The notes: generated from the sequence alone by a model not told the origin. Shown: positions 52,889-61,888, numbered from the stretch's first letter. The stretch is 64,000 bases of DNA from Flavobacterium undicola (GCF_009909155.2 NZ_JAAAPM020000002.1:1-64000); one strand, 5' to 3'. Program-made: numbers and translations.

Positions 52889-55096
52889 ATGATTATGTAT
52901 TGGATACGTATTGTTTTTTTATTACTAACCTTACCTCTTTTGAGTCAGCCAACGATTGAAAAAAATCAGGCTTCAAAGAAAGAGATGTTGTTGTTGTCAA
53001 AACAAGCCTCTCAATATTTGCGTGACTATAAATATGACTCATCCTTAACCAAGGCTCGTCTTGTTTTACACTATGCTTTTAATATTAATGATTATGTTTT
53101 AGTAGCTAAATCTTATAATACTATTGCAGAGAATTACGAGGAACTTAACGAAATTAAAAAAGCAATATTTTATTATAAAAAAGGGCTTATTTATGCCACT
53201 AAAACAGCTAACGATACCATAAAATATTGGCTATACAACAACTTAGGAAATGTTTATTGTTTTGAAAAAAAGGAATTTGATAAAGGGATATTTTATTATC
53301 AAAAGTCATTAGGATTAAGTGAGAAAAAAGCTGATTTAAAGCAGGTTTACAGGACTAAGTTAAATTTGGCCTGGGCTTATTTTGATAATAACGAATTTCA
53401 AAAAGGAAAAACTTATTTGAATTTTGTCAATAAAAATCAAGAGTTTGACAATCAGCCTAATTTAGTGATTTTGAATATGCTTAACGGCATATATTATAAT
53501 TATTTATCCGATTTTAAGAAAGCGGAATCTTGTTTTTTGAAAGCCTTAGCGTTAGGGAAATCAGCTAGTAACAAGTCGGATTATTCGTGTGCTATTGAAG
53601 AGTATTCTCAGTTTTTATTTAAAAAGGGCGATTATAAAAACGCTTATACTAATTTAAATTTATATCATAAAGTCAAACACGAGATTGATGACGCAGTAAA
53701 GTTGAACAAAGCTAATATTGCTGGGATTAATATAGAAATTGATGAATATAAAAGAAAAATTGATGAAATTGAATCAGAAAATGATTTTCAATCTCAGGTT
53801 TTAGTAAAAACCAAAACCATTTCTGTTTTGTTGATTATTAGTTTAATTATATTGTTGCTTTTAATTTATTCACTTTATCGAAATTATAATTTTAAGAAAG
53901 CAATAAATTTTGAATTAGTAAATAAAAACCAAGAGTTAGTACTTGCAAAAGAAAAAGCAGAAGTTGCCTCAAAGTTAAAATCCCAGTTTGTATCTACCAT
54001 TACTCATGAATTGAGAACACCATTGTATGGAGTAATTGGAATTACTAATATGATAGTGGATGAACATAAAGAATTAACTGATAGTCCGCATTTAAAATCA
54101 CTTAAGTTTTCTGCAAAATACTTATTAGCATTAGTAAATGATGTTTTGCAAATTAATAAAATTGAAGAGAACAGAATTGTTCTTGAAAAAATGACTTTTA
54201 ATGTTGGTGATGAAATTGATCTGATTCAAAATTCATTATCATTTTTGGCTAAAAAACACAATAATACCATTGATGTCATAATAGATCCCAACATTCCGGA
54301 ATACTTGATAGGGGATAAATTACGGTTTTCTCAAATTATTATTAATTTGGTTAGTAATGCCTTGAAGTTTACACATGATGGAGAAGTAACTATTCAGGCT
54401 GATTTGGTTGACGTTAAAGACAAACTTTATTTTATTGAATTTAGCATAAAGGATACCGGTGTTGGTATTGCAGAAGAAAATCAAGATAAAATATTCGAAA
54501 AATTTGTTCAAGTTAGTCGAAAAGAAATTGATTATCAGGGTACAGGACTTGGTTTGTCTATTGTAAAACAGCTTTTGCAATTGTTTAATAGTGCCATTTA
54601 TCTAAAAAGTGAATTAGGAAAAGGAACTACTTTTAATTTTACTATTGCTTTTGAAAATGATATAGTAAAAACAAATTCATTAATCAATAATATTAAGGTC
54701 GATATGTCTTCGGGTCAGTTTTTTAAAATTTTAGTTGTGGATGATAATACGATTAATCTTTTGATTACCCGAAAGACAATTGAAAAATTTAATTATAAAT
54801 GTTCAACTGCAACTTCTGGAAAAGAAGCTTTAGAAATGTTAGATTCAGAAACTTTTGATGTGGTATTAATGGATATTAATATGCCCGGTATGAATGGTTT
54901 TGAAACCACGCGATTAATTCGTGAAAGAGAAATAAAAACAGCTATAATAGCTTTAACAGCTTTTGATAAAGAGGAAGTGACCGAAGAAGCAATCTCAGCA
55001 GGTTTTGATGATATTATTAGTAAGCCTTTTGATTCTAAACAATTATTCAAGACTATAAATGAGGTTGTTCTTCTTAAAGAATCAGTTTTGATGTAA
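52889..55096 (+). CDS. Hybrid sensor histidine kinase with N-terminal TPR region and receiver domain
   Basis: 735 residues: a signal segment (5-20), periplasmic TPR-like repeats (about 30-260), one membrane helix (about 308-330) after a coiled coil, HisKA with His373 in ITHELRTPLYG, HATPase_c (N box INLVSNALKF, G1 DTGVGI, G2 GTGLGLSIVKQL), and a C-terminal receiver with Asp662 in LMDINMPG and a late Lys in SKPFD. No output domain follows, so phosphate must go to another protein. The in-frame ATG at 52895 is an alternative start. TPR-fronted hybrid kinases are common in Bacteroidota. Confidence 0.94.
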   Translation: MIMYWIRIVFLLLTLPLLSQPTIEKNQASKKEMLLLSKQASQYLRDYKYDSSLTKARLVLHYAFNINDYVLVAKSYNTIAENYEELNEIKKAIFYYKKGLIYATKTANDTIKYWLYNNLGNVYCFEKKEFDKGIFYYQKSLGLSEKKADLKQVYRTKLNLAWAYFDNNEFQKGKTYLNFVNKNQEFDNQPNLVILNMLNGIYYNYLSDFKKAESCFLKALALGKSASNKSDYSCAIEEYSQFLFKKGDYKNAYTNLNLYHKVKHEIDDAVKLNKANIAGINIEIDEYKRKIDEIESENDFQSQVLVKTKTISVLLIISLIILLLLIYSLYRNYNFKKAINFELVNKNQELVLAKEKAEVASKLKSQFVSTITHELRTPLYGVIGITNMIVDEHKELTDSPHLKSLKFSAKYLLALVNDVLQINKIEENRIVLEKMTFNVGDEIDLIQNSLSFLAKKHNNTIDVIIDPNIPEYLIGDKLRFSQIIINLVSNALKFTHDGEVTIQADLVDVKDKLYFIEFSIKDTGVGIAEENQDKIFEKFVQVSRKEIDYQGTGLGLSIVKQLLQLFNSAIYLKSELGKGTTFNFTIAFENDIVKTNSLINNIKVDMSSGQFFKILVVDDNTINLLITRKTIEKFNYKCSTATSGKEALEMLDSETFDVVLMDINMPGMNGFETTRLIREREIKTAIIALTAFDKEEVTEEAISAGFDDIISKPFDSKQLFKTINEVVLLKESVLM

Positions 55097-55102
55097 AAAA
55101 AA

Positions 55103-55139
55103 CAATCGTAAAATAGTTTTTAGAACCAGTTTACGATTG
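55103..55139 (+). terminator. Terminator-like hairpin after the sensor kinase
   Basis: CAATCGTAAA (55103-55112) pairs with TTTACGATTG (55130-55139) around a 17-base T-rich loop. Tail is weak (AAATAAAATTTTT). Confidence 0.6.
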
Positions 55140-55152
55140 AAATAAAATTTTT

Positions 55153-55185
55153 AAAAAACGTTGGTTGTTAATACCAACGTTTTTT
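55153..55185. terminator. Terminator whose loop holds the rhlE stop codon
   Basis: Arms AAAAAACGTTGGT (55153-55165) and ACCAACGTTTTTT (55173-55185) are perfect complements; the leftward stop codon (55168-55170) lies in the 7-base loop and the right arm encodes the last residues. Works in both directions. Confidence 0.85.
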
Positions 55186-56418
55186 ATTTTGTTTAGAAGC
55201 TTCAGATTTTCTCGATTTATGAGCAGCACCACTTCTATTTGAATTTTTAGGTTTTTCCTCAATTTTATCGGGGCTTCCAGCGTGCCACGGATAAGGATGA
55301 TCAGTAATGGTTTTTACATCGACCTTGATTAGTTTTTGGATATCTTTCCAGTAACCATGTTCGTCTTTGCTACAAAAAGAGATCGCAATTCCTCCATTTC
55401 CGGCACGTCCTGTTCTTCCTATTCGGTGTACGTAAGTTTCTGGGATGTTAGGTAAATCAAAATTGATAACATAAGGCAATTGGTCAATATCAATACCACG
55501 GGCAGCAATATCTGTCGCAACAAGAACGCCTACTTCTTTGTTTTTAAAAGCATCCAGAACTCTTTGTCTGGCATTTTGCGATTTGTCTCCGTGAATGGCT
55601 TCGGCAGCAATGTTTTTCTTGCGTAATGCTTTCACCACATTATCCGCTCCGTGTTTAGTTCTCGAAAACACTAAAACATCACTAAGATTTTCATTTTGCA
55701 GTAAAGTATAAAGTAAGTTTCTCTTTTCGCCTTTTTCTACAAAATAAACGTGTTGTTCTACCTTTTCTGCTGTTGATGAAACAGGAGAAACAGTTACGGT
55801 TTCAGGATTAGTCAAAAACATTTCGGCTAATTCTCTGATGGCAATTGGCATTGTTGCCGAGAAAAATAAAGTTTGTCTGTTTTTAGGAGTCAACTTCACA
55901 ATTTTCTTTACATCGTTTACAAATCCCATATCCAGCATTTGATCCGCTTCGTCTAAAACTAATGTATGTAAATGGTCTAAATCAATGAATCCTTGTTTGT
56001 GTAAATCCAATAATCTTCCTGGTGTAGCAATTAAAATATCGATACCCTTTTTAAGTGTGTCCACTTGCGGATTTTGTGAAACACCACCAAAAATGGTTAA
56101 CTGTGTAAGGTTAGTATATTTGGCATAAGTTTCAAAACTTTGACCTATTTGTACTGCTAATTCTCTTGTAGGAGTAACTACTAAGGCACGAATTTGTTTT
56201 GGTTTTTTTGATGAACCAACAATGCGGTGCAATTGATGGATTATTGGAATAGCAAAAGCGGCTGTTTTTCCGGTTCCTGTTTGTGCGCAGCCTATTAAAT
56301 CATTTCCTGCTAATACTAGTGGAATGGCTTGTTCTTGAATTGGAGTAGGGTTAGTATAGCCTTCTTCAAATACGGCTTTTTGGATACTTTTTGAAAGTGA
56401 TAAATCTTCGAATAACAT
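55168..56418 (-). CDS. rhlE: DEAD-box ATP-dependent RNA helicase
   Basis: 416 residues. All helicase motifs are in order: Q motif (PTPIQEQAIP, 20-29), motif I AQTGTGKT, Ia PTRELAVQ, GG, Ib TPGR, motif II DEAD, motif III SAT, IV DVLVFSRT, V ATDIAARGID, VI HRIGRTGRAG. The C-terminus is short and basic (RSGAAHKSRKSEASKQNKKRWY as a Lys/Arg/Ser tail), like RhlE. Acts in RNA remodelling or ribosome assembly. CAAAGATA at 56465-56472 (TATCTTTG on this strand) is a possible -7 box. Confidence 0.92.
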   Translation of the reverse strand: MLFEDLSLSKSIQKAVFEEGYTNPTPIQEQAIPLVLAGNDLIGCAQTGTGKTAAFAIPIIHQLHRIVGSSKKPKQIRALVVTPTRELAVQIGQSFETYAKYTNLTQLTIFGGVSQNPQVDTLKKGIDILIATPGRLLDLHKQGFIDLDHLHTLVLDEADQMLDMGFVNDVKKIVKLTPKNRQTLFFSATMPIAIRELAEMFLTNPETVTVSPVSSTAEKVEQHVYFVEKGEKRNLLYTLLQNENLSDVLVFSRTKHGADNVVKALRKKNIAAEAIHGDKSQNARQRVLDAFKNKEVGVLVATDIAARGIDIDQLPYVINFDLPNIPETYVHRIGRTGRAGNGGIAISFCSKDEHGYWKDIQKLIKVDVKTITDHPYPWHAGSPDKIEEKPKNSNRSGAAHKSRKSEASKQNKKRWY

Positions 56419-56548
56419 AAGTTTGGTATTAATTATCCTGTAATAGTTACAGCGATAAGTGGTGCAAAGATAGTATTATTATTCTTGATGCTAATTTATT
56501 GCTTGTATTGGGTGTCGATAAAAGATGTTTTATAAAATTATATCCGGT

Positions 56549-57592
56549 TTAAATGCTATTTTTATTTGAATTTGATTTTATAAAATCAGTAATAAGGTAA
56601 CCAATCAATTTTCCTATTAGATGGTTGTTTTTGTCTACGTCTAAATCAGGTGCTCCTTCGCAAATGTGTAAATAACTGGCATTTTTATTTTTAGCAAAAA
56701 AGGAAACAAATTGGCGTAACTCTTCTACCGAAAAACCGCTTAGTGTCATAGCGCTACTGGCAATATTGGGAATGGCATCTAAATCGACTTCAATTCCAAA
56801 AGACTCCATTTTGATGAATTCTAAGGCGTCAATCATTTCTTGATTGAAGTTCTTTTCTTTTCGAATATTGATGCTGTCATAGGTGTTATAACGAACTCGG
56901 TCTTCGGTTTTTTTGATAATATCTAAAACACTTTTGGAAGTGTAATTTTCGTGTAGTCCAAAGACAAAATATTTTTTCAAAAAACCTTCTTCATAAGCAT
57001 ACGAAAAACCATTACCGCTATGACGTCCTTCTAAAATTCTAAAATCAGAATGCGCATCAAAGTTAATGGCGTTTATGGGTTTTCCTTTGGCAAGTGCCGT
57101 TCCTTTTATATTTCCATAAGCATTGTTGTGCCCGCCACCAATGATAATTGGAATTTTACCCAGTTTAACGATACTAAAAATAATATGCGAAACATCTTTG
57201 TCTATTTTTTGAACTAATTGGCTTAGCTTAACCCGGTCATCAATATTGTGAAAGTCTAGATTTTCTACTTCTTTCATCTCTTCTATGACATTGATTTGTC
57301 CTAAAACGACAATTTGGTTTCCTTTACAAAAACGATTGTGCTGAATGTTGGCAATGCTTTTGATGGCTTCGTTCCAGGCAGAAGCAGCACCCGGTCTTCC
57401 AAAATTGGCTCTGATTCCAATATCTTCAGGAATTCCTAGTAAAACATATTTAGCCTCAGTGTTTTTGATATATGAGATAGGATTAGCTCCAACAGGAACT
57501 GTGAGCATCTTTTCTCCAAATTTTATTTCTCCACTTCTATGGTTGGTGACTTTAGCGAGATCGTTTATTGTGAACGGGAGAAATTTTTCCAT
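56549..57592 (-). CDS. Ureohydrolase family protein, formimidoylglutamase-like
   Basis: 347 residues from the ATG at 57592 (MEKFLPFTINDL; the reading to 57613 adds seven residues). Arginase fold with binuclear Mn ligands: GGGHNNAYG, NFDAHSDFR and VDLDAIPN. The last is altered from the strict DxDxxDP motif (DLDAIPN; the third Asp position is Ile), which is known in the formimidoylglutamase subset but deserves checking for activity. There are no hut genes beside it. Agmatinase or arginase remain possible. Confidence 0.82.
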   Translation of the reverse strand: MEKFLPFTINDLAKVTNHRSGEIKFGEKMLTVPVGANPISYIKNTEAKYVLLGIPEDIGIRANFGRPGAASAWNEAIKSIANIQHNRFCKGNQIVVLGQINVIEEMKEVENLDFHNIDDRVKLSQLVQKIDKDVSHIIFSIVKLGKIPIIIGGGHNNAYGNIKGTALAKGKPINAINFDAHSDFRILEGRHSGNGFSYAYEEGFLKKYFVFGLHENYTSKSVLDIIKKTEDRVRYNTYDSINIRKEKNFNQEMIDALEFIKMESFGIEVDLDAIPNIASSAMTLSGFSVEELRQFVSFFAKNKNASYLHICEGAPDLDVDKNNHLIGKLIGYLITDFIKSNSNKNSI

Positions 57593-57699
57593 AAAAGAAA
57601 ATTTTTTCACCAAAAATAATATAATTTCCTTAGTTACGTTATATGTTAAAAATATATTGTTAAATTTGGTATTATTAAAATTGAAAAAACGTTAAAAAA

Positions 57700-58575
57700 A
57701 TGGAAAACAAACAAAGTAGTTCAAGTCTAAAGGCAGTTATTGCTGTATTGGCAGTTTTATTGATTGGGAGTTTAGTTTATATTTTCAAATTATCTTCGGA
57801 TACAGATAAAGTGCAAACTGTTTTAAAAACAACCGAAACGGAAAAGGAATCCGTATTGAAAGACTTGGAGCAATTAAAAACAACTTATGATGCAGCGATT
57901 GCGGAGAATACTTCAATGTCTGACGAGTTAATTCAGGAAAGAGACAAAGTCGTAAGTTTGATGACTGAGGTAAAAAAATCTAAAGGAGATGTTTCAGCTT
58001 TCAAGAATCAGCTTAATTTTTTACAAAACAAAATGAAGGCTATGATGGCTGAAAATGATGGTTTGAAAAAACAAAATACTAAGTTAACATCGCAACGTGA
58101 TAGTACAGTAGTAGTTTTGACTGAGTCTAAAAAAAATAATGAAGCTTTAGTAGGGCAAAATAGCGAATTGGCTAAAGTTGTTGAAAAAGGTTCTAAACTA
58201 ACGGTTTTGAATATTCAGAGTTCAGCTTATAGAGTGAAAAGTTCTGGAAAAGAAATTGCAACTGAAAAGGCCAGAAGAACTAATATGCTTAAAATTAGTT
58301 TTACTATTGCGGGTAATGAAATTGCACAGTCAGGAGATAAAACTTATTATGTGCAAGTTATTGATAGTAAAAACAATGTTCTTGGTGAAAAGAAAAACGA
58401 AACTTTTGATGGTAAAGATTTGACTTATAGCTTTACTAGTACTGTAAAATATGAAAATAAAACAGTTCAGGTTTCAGAAAATTTACCAGGGAAAAATTTT
58501 GAACCAGGGACTTATTATGTAAATGTTTTTGATAAAGGAGAATTGGCTTCTAAATCAAGTTTTACTTTAAAATAA
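57700..58575 (+). CDS. Membrane-anchored coiled-coil protein of unknown function
   Basis: 291 residues: one N-terminal helix (12-30, IAVLAVLLIGSLVYIF), a long heptad-rich coiled coil (about 35-165, VLKTTETEKESVLKDLEQ; DELIQERDKVV), then a beta-rich C-terminal domain (about 175-291) with TEKARRTNMLKISF, GDKTYYVQVID and FEPGTYYVNVFDKG. The arrangement suggests an inner-membrane anchor reaching into the periplasm. TAAATTTG at 57661-57668 is a possible -7 box; a terminator follows. Confidence 0.8.
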   Translation: MENKQSSSSLKAVIAVLAVLLIGSLVYIFKLSSDTDKVQTVLKTTETEKESVLKDLEQLKTTYDAAIAENTSMSDELIQERDKVVSLMTEVKKSKGDVSAFKNQLNFLQNKMKAMMAENDGLKKQNTKLTSQRDSTVVVLTESKKNNEALVGQNSELAKVVEKGSKLTVLNIQSSAYRVKSSGKEIATEKARRTNMLKISFTIAGNEIAQSGDKTYYVQVIDSKNNVLGEKKNETFDGKDLTYSFTSTVKYENKTVQVSENLPGKNFEPGTYYVNVFDKGELASKSSFTLK

Positions 58576-58599
58576 TTTTTAGAGTTTTCTAGATATAAA

Positions 58600-58628
58600 A
58601 AAAAGAGGAGCATTTGCTCCTCTTTTTT
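58600..58628. terminator. Bidirectional terminator
   Basis: AAAAAGAGGAGCA (58600-58612) and TGCTCCTCTTTTT (58615-58627) are perfect complements with a tight loop; they lie between the coiled-coil gene and the converging glutaminyl cyclase gene. Confidence 0.92.
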
Positions 58629-58648
58629 GTGTTTAAGAGTATTAGAAT

Positions 58649-59698
58649 TTATTCTGAGACTGTTATTTCAAACATTTTGTCCCAATTTTTTCCTGTTACA
58701 AAAATGGTTTTGTTTTTTGGATTATAAGCAATTCCGTTTAATACATCGTCTGGAGTTGCTTTAATCAATTTTCTTAAACCTGACATGTTGATAATTCCTT
58801 CAACTGCTCCAGTGCTTGGATTTACAACAGCAATAGCGTCTTTTTGCCAAATGTTAGCGTAGAATTTGCCATTAATAAGTTCTAATTCGTTTACTGATTT
58901 AATTTTAGAACTTCCTGAATATACATTCACATAATCTATCATTTTTTGAGTAGCAGGATCCATTTTCCAGATTTTCTCTGTCCCATCCGATTGATAAATG
59001 TATTTTCCATCATTAGTCATTCCCCAGCCTTCAATTTCTTTGGTAAAAGCAAAAGTTTTTTCCAGTTTTAACGTATTGGCATTATAGATAAAACCTGTTT
59101 TTTCTTGCCAGGTTAGTTGAACTAATTTTCCGTTGATAAAAGTGATGCCTTCGCCAAAGTATTTAGCATCCAAATCAATTTGCTTAAAAACTTTGCCTGT
59201 TCTATAATCGTATTTTCTTAAATAAGATTTTTCTTTTTGTCCTGTGCTTTCATATAAGGTGTCTTTGTAAAACTCTAATCCTTCGGTAAAAGAGTTTGTA
59301 TCGTGAGCAAAGGTGTTTACTATTTTATATTTTAATAATTTAGGAGTCACATTTGAAACAACTTCTATTCTAGTTGTGGTTTCTGCATTTTCACCTTCAA
59401 AATACACTAAGGCTTTGATGTTTTGGTAGCCTAGTTTTTGGTTTTTTAAATCAAAAGAAAGCTTTTCCAGTCCTTTTACCGTTTTAATTTTAGCATCGTT
59501 AATGTAGTACACAATACTATCGACTTGTTTCGATTTTGGGTTTAAAATAGTCAAGTCAAGAGTCTCTTGAGGTTGGTATTGTGCCGAAATTTTAGAAGAA
59601 TCAAAATTAAATATAGTATTTTCTCTATTTTTTGTATCTCCACAATTAGAAAGTAGTGTTCCTAATAAAATGAAAGATAGTAAGTTATGTTTTTTCAT
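58649..59698 (-). CDS. Glutaminyl-peptide cyclotransferase, lipoprotein
   Basis: 349 residues from the ATG at 59698, lipobox LLSNC (Cys about 19). The reading to 59842 runs into the SRP RNA and is rejected. The C-terminal 250 residues form the beta-propeller of plant/bacterial-type glutaminyl cyclase: HDTNSFTEGLEFY, STGQKEKSYLRKYD, FGEGITF, QLTWQEKTGF, GWGMTNDGKYIYQSDGT and ELELINGKFYANIWQ. It makes N-terminal pyroglutamate on exported proteins, in which Bacteroidota are rich because signal peptidase I often leaves Gln at +1. Confidence 0.9.
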   Translation of the reverse strand: MKKHNLLSFILLGTLLSNCGDTKNRENTIFNFDSSKISAQYQPQETLDLTILNPKSKQVDSIVYYINDAKIKTVKGLEKLSFDLKNQKLGYQNIKALVYFEGENAETTTRIEVVSNVTPKLLKYKIVNTFAHDTNSFTEGLEFYKDTLYESTGQKEKSYLRKYDYRTGKVFKQIDLDAKYFGEGITFINGKLVQLTWQEKTGFIYNANTLKLEKTFAFTKEIEGWGMTNDGKYIYQSDGTEKIWKMDPATQKMIDYVNVYSGSSKIKSVNELELINGKFYANIWQKDAIAVVNPSTGAVEGIINMSGLRKLIKATPDDVLNGIAYNPKNKTIFVTGKNWDKMFEITVSE

Positions 59699-59753
59699 GT
59701 TGTAAATTTTAAAAGTCCTAATATACAATGTTATTTTAAGCATACAAAAGGGC

Positions 59754-59783
59754 TTGCAAAAATATAAAAAGATTGTATATTTG
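59754..59783 (+). promoter_or_regulatory. Promoter of the SRP RNA gene
   Basis: TTG (59754-59756), a 19-base spacer and TATATTTG (59776-59783): an exact consensus flavobacterial promoter. The RNA 5' end predicted from its own base pairing (59788) lies five bases after the box, as expected. Confidence 0.88.
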
Positions 59784-59787
59784 CACC

Positions 59788-59887
59788 GGCAAGTCCTACA
59801 CGACCAGCTCCTGCAGACTCCCCCAGGATGGGAACATAGCAAGGGTACGTGGTTGAGCGGTGCGATGTAGGTCGCTTGCCTTTTTTT
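59788..59887 (+). ncRNA. ffs: Small signal recognition particle RNA (4.5S)
   Basis: About 93 nt of structured RNA: closing helix GGCAAG (59788-59793) with CTTGCC (59875-59880), then CCTAC with GTAGG, and an apical domain containing CCCCCAGGATGGGAACATAGCAAGGG (given as landmarks: CAGG, a GGAA-type tetraloop, and AGCAAGGG), the conserved SRP54-binding loop region. A T7 run follows the closing helix as terminator. It pairs with Ffh for membrane targeting. Upstream is a consensus promoter. Confidence 0.92.
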
Positions 59888-59944
59888 ATTTCATCTGTTC
59901 GCGAGGCGAATTAGATTCTTTTTTCAGAATTAAAACAAAAGTAG

Positions 59945-59967
59945 TCTTCCTTCGGGAGGATTTTTTT
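59945..59967 (+). terminator. UUCG-capped hairpin with T-run
   Basis: TCTTCC (59945-59950), TTCG tetraloop, GGAGGA (59955-59960) and TTTTTTT. It stands 58 bases past the ffs terminator with no gene in between, so it is either a backup for ffs or the end of an unrecognised short transcript. The rest of 59888-60074 contains short near-repeats (CATAACCC-type, GGAGTTAGG-type). Confidence 0.8.
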
Positions 59968-60074
59968 ATTTTTGACCTTTTGGGAAGTGTAGGAGTTGGA
60001 AGTTAGGAGTTAGGTGTATGCACATAACCCATAACCCATAACTCACACCCCATAACCTATAACTAAAAAATAAA

Positions 60075-60878
60075 ATGAGCAAAGTAGTATTGATTACTGG
60101 AGGTTCTTCAGGAATAGGAAAATCTATTGGGGAATTTTTACATCATAAAGGCTTTATTGTTTATGGAACCAGCAGAAATCCGCAAACTGTTTTGAATTCT
60201 GTTTTTCCATTGGTCTCTTTAGATGTTCGAAATGTAGAAAGTATTCAGGCTGCTGTTGCCAAAATAATTGCTACAACTGGAAGAATAGATGTGGTGATTA
60301 ACAATGCGGGAGTAGGGATTACAGGTCCATTGGAAGAAATTCCAACTGCGGAAATCAAAAATAATTTCGAGACTAATTTTTTCGGTCCTATCGAAGTGAT
60401 GAAAGCGGTGTTACCACAAATGCGCCAACAAAAATCAGGATTAATTATCAATGTTACTTCAATTGCCGGCTATATGGGTTTGCCGTATAGAAGTGTTTAT
60501 TCGGCATCTAAAGGAGCTTTAGAGTTGATAACTGAAGCGTCGAACATGGAAGTGAAATCTTTTGGAATTAATATTACTAATGTGGCTCCTGGTGATTTTG
60601 CTACTAATATAGCTTCGGGACGTTTTCATGCACCATTAATAAAAGGTTCGGCTTATGAAGTTCCTTATGGAATGACTCTAAAAATGATGGATGAACATGT
60701 GGATAGTGGAAGCAATCCAGATGAAATGGCTGTAGCGGTTTATAACATCATTCAGGCAAAGAATCCTAGAATCCATTATAAGGTGGGTGCGTTTATGCAA
60801 AAGTTCTCTATTGTATTAAAACGTATATTAGCAGATAAAGTATATGAAAAAATGCTGATGAATCATTATAAATTGTAA
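60075..60878 (+). CDS. SDR family oxidoreductase
   Basis: 267 residues, classical SDR: GGSSGIGKS (8-16), NNAGVG (about 76-81), catalytic Ser in NVTSIAGYMG and YSASKGAL (Tyr/Lys). Its long C-terminal part (RFHAPLIKGSAYEVPYGMTLKMM; the last helix LADKVYEKMLMNHYKL) matches the NAD(P)-dependent group active on steroid-like or long-chain substrates in other bacteria. Substrate not readable. It is followed by a small gene two bases later. Confidence 0.88.
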   Translation: MSKVVLITGGSSGIGKSIGEFLHHKGFIVYGTSRNPQTVLNSVFPLVSLDVRNVESIQAAVAKIIATTGRIDVVINNAGVGITGPLEEIPTAEIKNNFETNFFGPIEVMKAVLPQMRQQKSGLIINVTSIAGYMGLPYRSVYSASKGALELITEASNMEVKSFGINITNVAPGDFATNIASGRFHAPLIKGSAYEVPYGMTLKMMDEHVDSGSNPDEMAVAVYNIIQAKNPRIHYKVGAFMQKFSIVLKRILADKVYEKMLMNHYKL

Positions 60879-60880
60879 TT

Positions 60881-61081
60881 ATGAAAGATATTGAAGATTT
60901 AAAAGAAATTATTATTCCTATATTGTTTATGGTTGTTTTGTGGTTTATAATCCGCAGAATATTAAAAGCGATAAGTGATAAAATTAATAATGCTGAAGTT
61001 CATAGAGATGATTTATTAAATGTTCTGGAAGAAATTCGTGATGAATTAAAAGATTTAAATAAAAAGAACGCTATTAAATAA
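60881..61081 (+). CDS. Small membrane protein (66 aa) with coiled coil
   Basis: 66 residues: an acidic start, one hydrophobic helix (about 10-25, IIIPILFMVVLWFII), an Arg/Lys stretch and an amphipathic acidic helix (DLLNVLEEIRDELKDLNK). It begins two bases after the SDR stop, so it shares its transcript. No family recognised. Confidence 0.75.
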   Translation: MKDIEDLKEIIIPILFMVVLWFIIRRILKAISDKINNAEVHRDDLLNVLEEIRDELKDLNKKNAIK

Positions 61082-61173
61082 TTATAAATTGTAAATTTGC
61101 AAACGTTTAATAAAAATTAAGTGTTAAAAAAACACTTTTAATAATGAACTAAAAACAATTAAATATATAAATT

Positions 61174-61830
61174 ATGAAATTTTTTATTGACACGGCTAAT
61201 TTAGCTCAAATTAAAGAAGCACAATCTTTAGGTGTATTAGATGGTGTAACTACAAACCCATCTTTGATGGCTAAAGAAGGTATCACAGGAAAAGATAGCA
61301 TCTTAAAACATTATGTTGACATTTGTAATCTTGTTGATGGTGATGTAAGTGCTGAGGTAAATGCTTTGGACTTTGACGGAATGGTAAGAGAAGGTGAAGA
61401 ATTAGCTGAATTACACGAGCAAATCGTAGTTAAATTGCCTATGACTAAAGAAGGAGTTCAGGCTGCTAAATATTTTTCTGATAAAGGAATCAAAACTAAC
61501 GTAACTTTAGTGTTCTCTGCTGGTCAAGCTTTATTAGCTGCTAAAGCGGGTGCTACTTATGTTTCTCCATTCTTAGGAAGATTAGATGATGTTTCTACTG
61601 ATGGATTGAACTTGATCCAGGAAATTAGAGATATCTATGATAACTATGGTTACGAAACTCAAATTCTTGCAGCTTCTATTCGTCATACTATGCATATTGT
61701 AAACTGTGCTAAAATTGGTGCAGATGTTATGACAGGACCTCTTTCTGCAATTTATGGTTTGTTGAAACACCCATTAACTGATATCGGATTAGCTCAATTT
61801 ATTGCTGATTTCGAAAAAGGAAACAAGTAA
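61174..61830 (+). CDS. fsa: Transaldolase / fructose-6-phosphate aldolase
   Basis: 218 residues, the short TalC/FSA type. Start [21 protein letters not shown], Schiff-base Lys87 in [17 protein letters not shown] and SPFLGRLDD. It could work as transaldolase in the pentose phosphate path or as an FSA; sequence alone does not decide. Codon use is optimised like gap. TAAATTTG at 61092-61099 is a possible -7 box. Confidence 0.93.
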   Translation: MKFFIDTANLAQIKEAQSLGVLDGVTTNPSLMAKEGITGKDSILKHYVDICNLVDGDVSAEVNALDFDGMVREGEELAELHEQIVVKLPMTKEGVQAAKYFSDKGIKTNVTLVFSAGQALLAAKAGATYVSPFLGRLDDVSTDGLNLIQEIRDIYDNYGYETQILAASIRHTMHIVNCAKIGADVMTGPLSAIYGLLKHPLTDIGLAQFIADFEKGNK

Positions 61831-61850
61831 TATTTTACTTTTATCCCAAT

Positions 61851-61888
61851 AAAAAAGTCCCGTTTGTTAATTCAGACGGGACTTTTTT
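61851..61888. terminator. Bidirectional terminator between fsa and fahA
   Basis: AAAAAAGTCCCGT (61851-61863) and ACGGGACTTTTTT (61876-61888), perfect 13-bp arms, with A and T runs on the outer ends. Confidence 0.92.

Noticed and set aside
59698..59842. Long N-terminal extension of glutaminyl cyclase
   Set aside because: It is antisense to the SRP RNA and precedes a clear lipoprotein signal peptide.
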